A stretch of 64,000 nt of DNA from Apostichopus japonicus (taxonomy: Eukaryota > Echinodermata > Holothuroidea > Aspidochirotida > Stichopodidae). Made by a program: the position numbers and the translations under genes. The stretch covers positions 29,503,484-29,567,483 of the forward strand of contig NC_092564.1 of the NCBI RefSeq assembly GCF_037975245.1, read 5' to 3'. The notes beneath the pieces are model-generated. The model ran no database searches. It was not told where the DNA came from and worked only from the letters and a program-made list of their open reading frames with translations. Below, one piece after another: positions 59,801 through 64,000 of this stretch. Within the stretch, counting starts at the first letter, position 1. The number at the start of each line of letters is the position of its first letter.

Positions 59801-62800
59801 GCGGCAAAAGCAAACTGCCCCCACCTGGTCTCGAGCCCGCGATCCAAAATACGTCACGCTCTCGAGGTACAGAGCAACCAACCGCGCCACGACAGCAGTT
59901 GATATACATCTATGTTCGTTTCTAATACTTAAAGTTCCCAGAGACCGTATAAGATCGCGGCAAAAGCAAACTGCCCCCACCTGGTCTCGAGCCCGCGATC
60001 CAAAATACGTCACGCTCTCGAGGTACAGAGCAACCAACCGCGCCACGACAGCAGTTGATATAAATCTATGTTCGTTTCTAATACTTAAAGTTCCCAGAGA
60101 CCGTATAAGATCGCGGCAAAAGCAAACTGCCCCCACCTGGTCTCGAGCCCGCGATCCAAAATACGTCACGCTCTCGAGGTACAGAGCAACCAACCGCGCC
60201 ACGACAGCAGTTGGTAAATCTATGTTCGTTTCTAATACTTAAAGTTCCCAGAGACCGTATGAGATCGCGGCAAAAGCAAACTGCCCCCACCTGGTCTCGA
60301 GCCCGCGATCCAAAATACGTCACGCTCTCGAGGTACAGAGCAACCAACCGCGCCACGACAGCAGTTGATATAAATCTATGTTCGTTTCTAATACTTAAAG
60401 TTCCCAGAGACCGTATAGATCGCAGCAAAAGCAAACTGCTCCCACCTGGTCTCGAGCCCGCGATCCAAAATACGTCACGCTCTCGAGGTACAGAGCAACC
60501 AACCGCGCCACGACAGCAGTTGATATAAATCTATGTTCGTTTCTAATACTTAAAGTTCCCAGAGACCGTATGAGATCGCGGCAAAAGCAAACTGCCCCAC
60601 CTGGTCTCGAGCCCGCGATCCAAAATACGTCACGCTCTCGAGGTACAGAGCAACCAACCGCGCCACGACACCAGTTGATATAAATCTATGTTCGTTTCTA
60701 ATACTTAAAGTTCCCAGAGACCGTATAAGATCGCGGCAAAAGCAAACTGCCCCACCTGGTCTCGAGCCCGCGATCCAAAATACGTCACGCTCTCGAGGTA
60801 CAGAGCAACCAACCGCGCCACGACAGCAGTTGATATAAATCTATGTTCGTTTCTGATACTTAAAGTTCCAGAGACCGTATAAGATCGCGGCAAAAGCAAA
60901 CTGCCCCCACCTGGTCTCGAGCCCGCGATCCAAAATACGTCACGCTCTCGAGGTACAGAGCACAACCAACAGTGCCACGACAGCAGTTGATATAAATCTA
61001 TGTTCGTTTCTAATACTTAAAGTTCCCAGAGACCGTATAAGAACGCGGCAAAAGCAAACTGCCCCACCTGGTCTCGAGCCCGCGATCCAAAATACGTCAC
61101 GCTCTCGAGGTACAGAGCAACCAACCGCGCCACGACAGCAGTTGATATAAATCTATGTTCGTTTCTAACACTTAAAGTTCCAGAGACCGTACCAGATCGC
61201 GGCAAAAGCAAACTGCCCCCACCTGGTCTCGAGCCCGCGATCCAAAATACGTCACGCTCTCGAGGTACAGAGCACAACCAACCGCGCCACGACAGCAGTT
61301 GATATAAATCTATGTTCGTTTCTAATACTTAAAGTTCCAGAGATCGTACGAGATCGCGGCAAAAGCAAACTGCCCCCACCTGGTCTCGAGCCCGCGATCC
61401 AAAATACGTCACGCTCTCGAGGTACAGAGCACAACCAACCGCGCCACGACAGCAGTTGATATAAATCTATGTTCGTTTCTAATACTTAAAGTTCCAGAGA
61501 CCGTATAAGATCGCGGCAAAAGCAAACTGCCCCCACCTGGTCTCGAGCCCGCGATCCAAAATACGTCACGCTCTCGAGGTACAGAGCAACCAACCGCGCC
61601 ACGACAGCAGTTGATATAAATCTATGTTCGTTTCTAATACTTAAAGTTCCCAGAGACCGTACCAGATCGCGGCAAAAGCAAACTGCCCCCACCTGGTCTC
61701 GAGCCCGCGATCCAAAATACGTCACGCTCTCGAGGTACAGAGTACAACCAACCGCGCCACGACAGCAGTTGATATAAATCTATGTTCGTTTCTAATACTT
61801 AAAGTTCCCAGAGACCGTATGAGATCGCGGCAAAAGCAAACTGCCCCCACCTGGTCTCGAGCCCGCGATCCAAAAATACGTCACGCTCTCGAGGTACAGA
61901 GCAACCAACCGCGCCACGACAGCAGTTGATATAAATCTATGTTCGTTTCTAATACTTAAAGTTCCCAGAGACCGTATGAGATCGCGGCAAAATCAAACTG
62001 CCCCACCTGGTCTCGAGCCCGCGATCCAAAATACGTCACGCTCTCGAGGTACAGAGGAACCAACCGCGCCACGACAGCAGTTGATATAAATCTATGTTCG
62101 TTTCTAATACTTAAAGTTCCCAGAGACCGTACGAGATCGCGGCAAAAGCAAACTGCCCCCACCTGGTCTCGAGCCCGCGATCCAAAATACGTCACGCTCT
62201 CGAGGTACAGAGCAACCAACCGCGCCACGACAGCAGTTGATATACATCTATGTTCGTTTCTAATACTTAAAGTTCCCAGAGACCGTATCAGATCGCGGCA
62301 AAAGCAAACTGCCCAAACCTGGTCTCGAGCCCGCGATCCAAAATACGTCACGATCTCGAGGTACAGAGCAACCAACCGCGCCACGACAGCAGTTGATATA
62401 CATCTATGTTCGTTTCTAATACTTAAAGTTCCCAGAGACCGTATAAGATCGCGGCAAAAGCAAACTGCCCCCACCTGGTCTCGAGCCCGCGATCCAAAAA
62501 TACGTCACGCTCTCGAGGTACAGAGCAACCAACCGCGCCACGACAGCAGTTGATATAAATCTATGTTCGTTTCTAATACTTAAAGTTCCCAGAGACCGTA
62601 TGAGATCGCGGCAAAAGCAAACTGCCCCCACCTGGTCTCGAGCCCGCGATCCAAAATACGTCACGCTCTCGAGGTACAGAGCAACCAACCGCGCCACGAC
62701 AGCAGTTGATATAAATCTATGTTCGTTTCTAATACTTAAAGTTCCCAGAGACCGTACCAGATCGCGGCAAAAGCAAACTGCCCCCACCTGGTCTCGAGCC

Positions 62801-64000
62801 CGCGATCCAAAATACGTCACGCTCTCGAGGTACAGAGCAACCAACCGCGCCACGACAGCAGTTGATATACATCTATGTTCGTTTCTAATACTTAAAGTTC
62901 CCAGAGACCGTATAAGATCGCGGCAAAAGCAAACTGCCCCCACCTGGTCTCGAGCCCGCGATCCAAAATACGTCACGCTCTCGAGGTACAGAGCACAACC
63001 AACAGTGCCACGACAGCAGTTGATATAAATCTATGTTCGTTTCTAATAGTTAAAGTTCCAGAGACCGTATAAGATCGCGGCAAAAGCAAACTACGCTGGC
63101 CTGGTCTCGAGCCCGCGATCCAAAATACGTCACGCTCTCGAGGTATAGAGCACAACCAACCGCGCCACGACAGCAGTTGATATAAATCTATGTTCGTTTC
63201 TAATACTTAAAGTTCCCAGAGACCGTATTAGATCGCGGCAAAAGCAAACTGCCCCCACCTGGTCTCGAGCCCGCGATCCAAAATACGTCACGCTCTCGAG
63301 GTACAGAGCAACCAACCGCGCCACGACAGCAGTTGATATAAATCTATGTTCGTTTCTAATACTTAAAGTTCCAGAGACCGTATAAGATCGCGGCAAAAGC
63401 AAACTGCGCTGGCCTGGTCTCGATCCCGCGATCCAAAATACGTCACGCTCTCGAGGTACAGAGCACAACCAACCGCGCCACGACAGCAGTTGATATAAAT
63501 CTATGTTCGTTTCTAATACTTAAAGTTCCAGAGACCGTATAAGATCGCGGCAAAAGCAAACTGCCCCCACCTGGTTTCGAGCCCGCGATCCAAAATACGT
63601 CACGCTCTCGAGGTACAGAGCACAACCAAACGCGCCACGACAGCAGTTGATATAAATCTATGTTCGTTTCTAATACTTAAAGTTCCAGAGACCGTATTAG
63701 ATCGCGGCAAAAGCAAACTGCGCTGGCCTGGTCTCGATCCCGCGATCCAAAATACGTCACGCTCTCGAGGTACAGAGCACAACCAACCGCGCCACGACAG
63801 CAGTTGATATAAATCAATGTTTGTTTCTAATACTTAAAGTTCCAGAGATCGTAAAAGATCGCGGCAAAAGCAAACTGCAACAACCTGGTCTCGAGCCCGC
63901 GATCCAAAATACGTCACGCTCTCGAGGTACAGAGAACAACCAACCGCGCCACGACAGCAGTTGATATAAATCTATGTTCGTTTCTAATAGTTAAAGTTCC

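Larger units (their letters stand above)
23268..64000 (-). repeat. tRNA-SINE-like satellite array, about 260 monomers of 155-157 bp
   Basis: Uninterrupted head-to-tail array running off the right edge. Length classes come from small indels: GAGCACAACC versus GAGCAACC, GTTCC versus GTTCCC, and five versus four Cs before ACCTGG. Read on the minus strand each monomer holds, in order, an A-box-like TGGCGCGGTTGG (11 of 12), an anticodon-arm-like GCTCT...AGAGC pairing, a TTTT run, a B-box-like GGCTCGAGACC (9 of 11), a variable block and a second TTTT. This is the layout of a tRNA-derived SINE head. The acceptor and T stems pair poorly, so it is not a working tRNA. There are usually two CTCGAG sites per monomer. 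The many long reading frames are a by-product of the 156-bp (52-codon) period. A centromeric role is possible but unproven. Confidence 0.85.

Noticed and set aside
23268-64000. Long open frames in the satellite on both strands (up to 298 codons, e.g. 59306-60202)
   Set aside because: Monomers of 156 bp equal 52 codons, so any stop-free frame stays open across copies. Frames break wherever the length is 155 or 157, and both strands are open at once. This is no evidence of coding.
23268-64000. CRISPR array
   Set aside because: The repetition is of whole 156-bp monomers without short repeats separated by unique spacers, and the context is eukaryotic.
23268-64000. CENP-B box (the TTCGTTTCTAAT segment looked promising)
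   Set aside because: The required A and CGGG positions of the CENP-B core are not present in the monomer.
23268-64000. Functional tRNA genes
   Set aside because: Acceptor and T-arm pairings are poor, the anticodon loop is irregular, and a TTTT run lies between the boxes. Only a tRNA-derived origin is supportable.
23268-64000. TATA-like TTTATATC upstream of the A box as a Pol III upstream element
   Set aside because: It sits only about 12 bp before the A box, where the transcription start would be, not about 30 bp before the start.

Overview
The window is repeat-dominated genomic DNA from a multicellular animal. There are no operons or tightly packed genes. It holds a Penelope-like retroelement family, hAT-type and Mutator-like DNA transposons, a LINE, intron-like exon signals and a very long satellite. 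The mix, together with a P2X7-C-terminal-like domain, fits a marine invertebrate such as an echinoderm, but the species cannot be told from the sequence. I see no convincingly intact host gene; almost every protein signal is a transposon relic.

Layout. 1-3,990: three partial, same-orientation copies of one retroelement separated by (TA)n tracts. Its reverse transcriptase and GIY-YIG endonuclease place it with the Penelope-like elements, and two copies carry a hammerhead-ribozyme-like core. 3,990-12,612: one Mutator-like transposon relic opened by nested insertions. A hAT element with a perfect 8-bp target duplication (5,104-6,020) sits in its left end. A TA-flanked inverted-repeat element (8,353-12,281) sits in its coding region, and that element itself contains a second hAT element with a perfect 8-bp duplication (9,970-11,460). 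12,613-20,174: two further rearranged relics of the same Mutator-like family, a 5'-truncated LINE on the minus strand (13,624-14,756), a third hAT-like element (15,358-16,299) and two broken exons of a P2X7-C-terminal-like gene (17,034-17,965). 20,175-23,257: two more copies of the left end of the Mutator-like family, with unassigned sequence between them.

23,268-64,000 (the right edge): an uninterrupted head-to-tail satellite of roughly 260 monomers of 155-157 bp. Read on the minus strand, each monomer has a tRNA-like head with RNA polymerase III A-box and B-box matches, so the satellite looks like a tRNA-derived SINE that was amplified in tandem. The edge monomer keeps a perfect A box, while most inner monomers have a derived one. 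The array carries several nested higher-order repeats (4-, 8-, 9-, 12-, 13- and about 24-monomer units), the mark of recent unequal exchange. It continues beyond the window and would suit a centromeric or other heterochromatic location, which is inference.

The elements do not form a pathway. They record layered insertion: Mutator-like copies first, then TA-element and hAT insertions into them, a LINE into another copy, and a satellite that starts directly beside one Mutator-like end. All family names rest on reading motifs by eye; no database search was possible.
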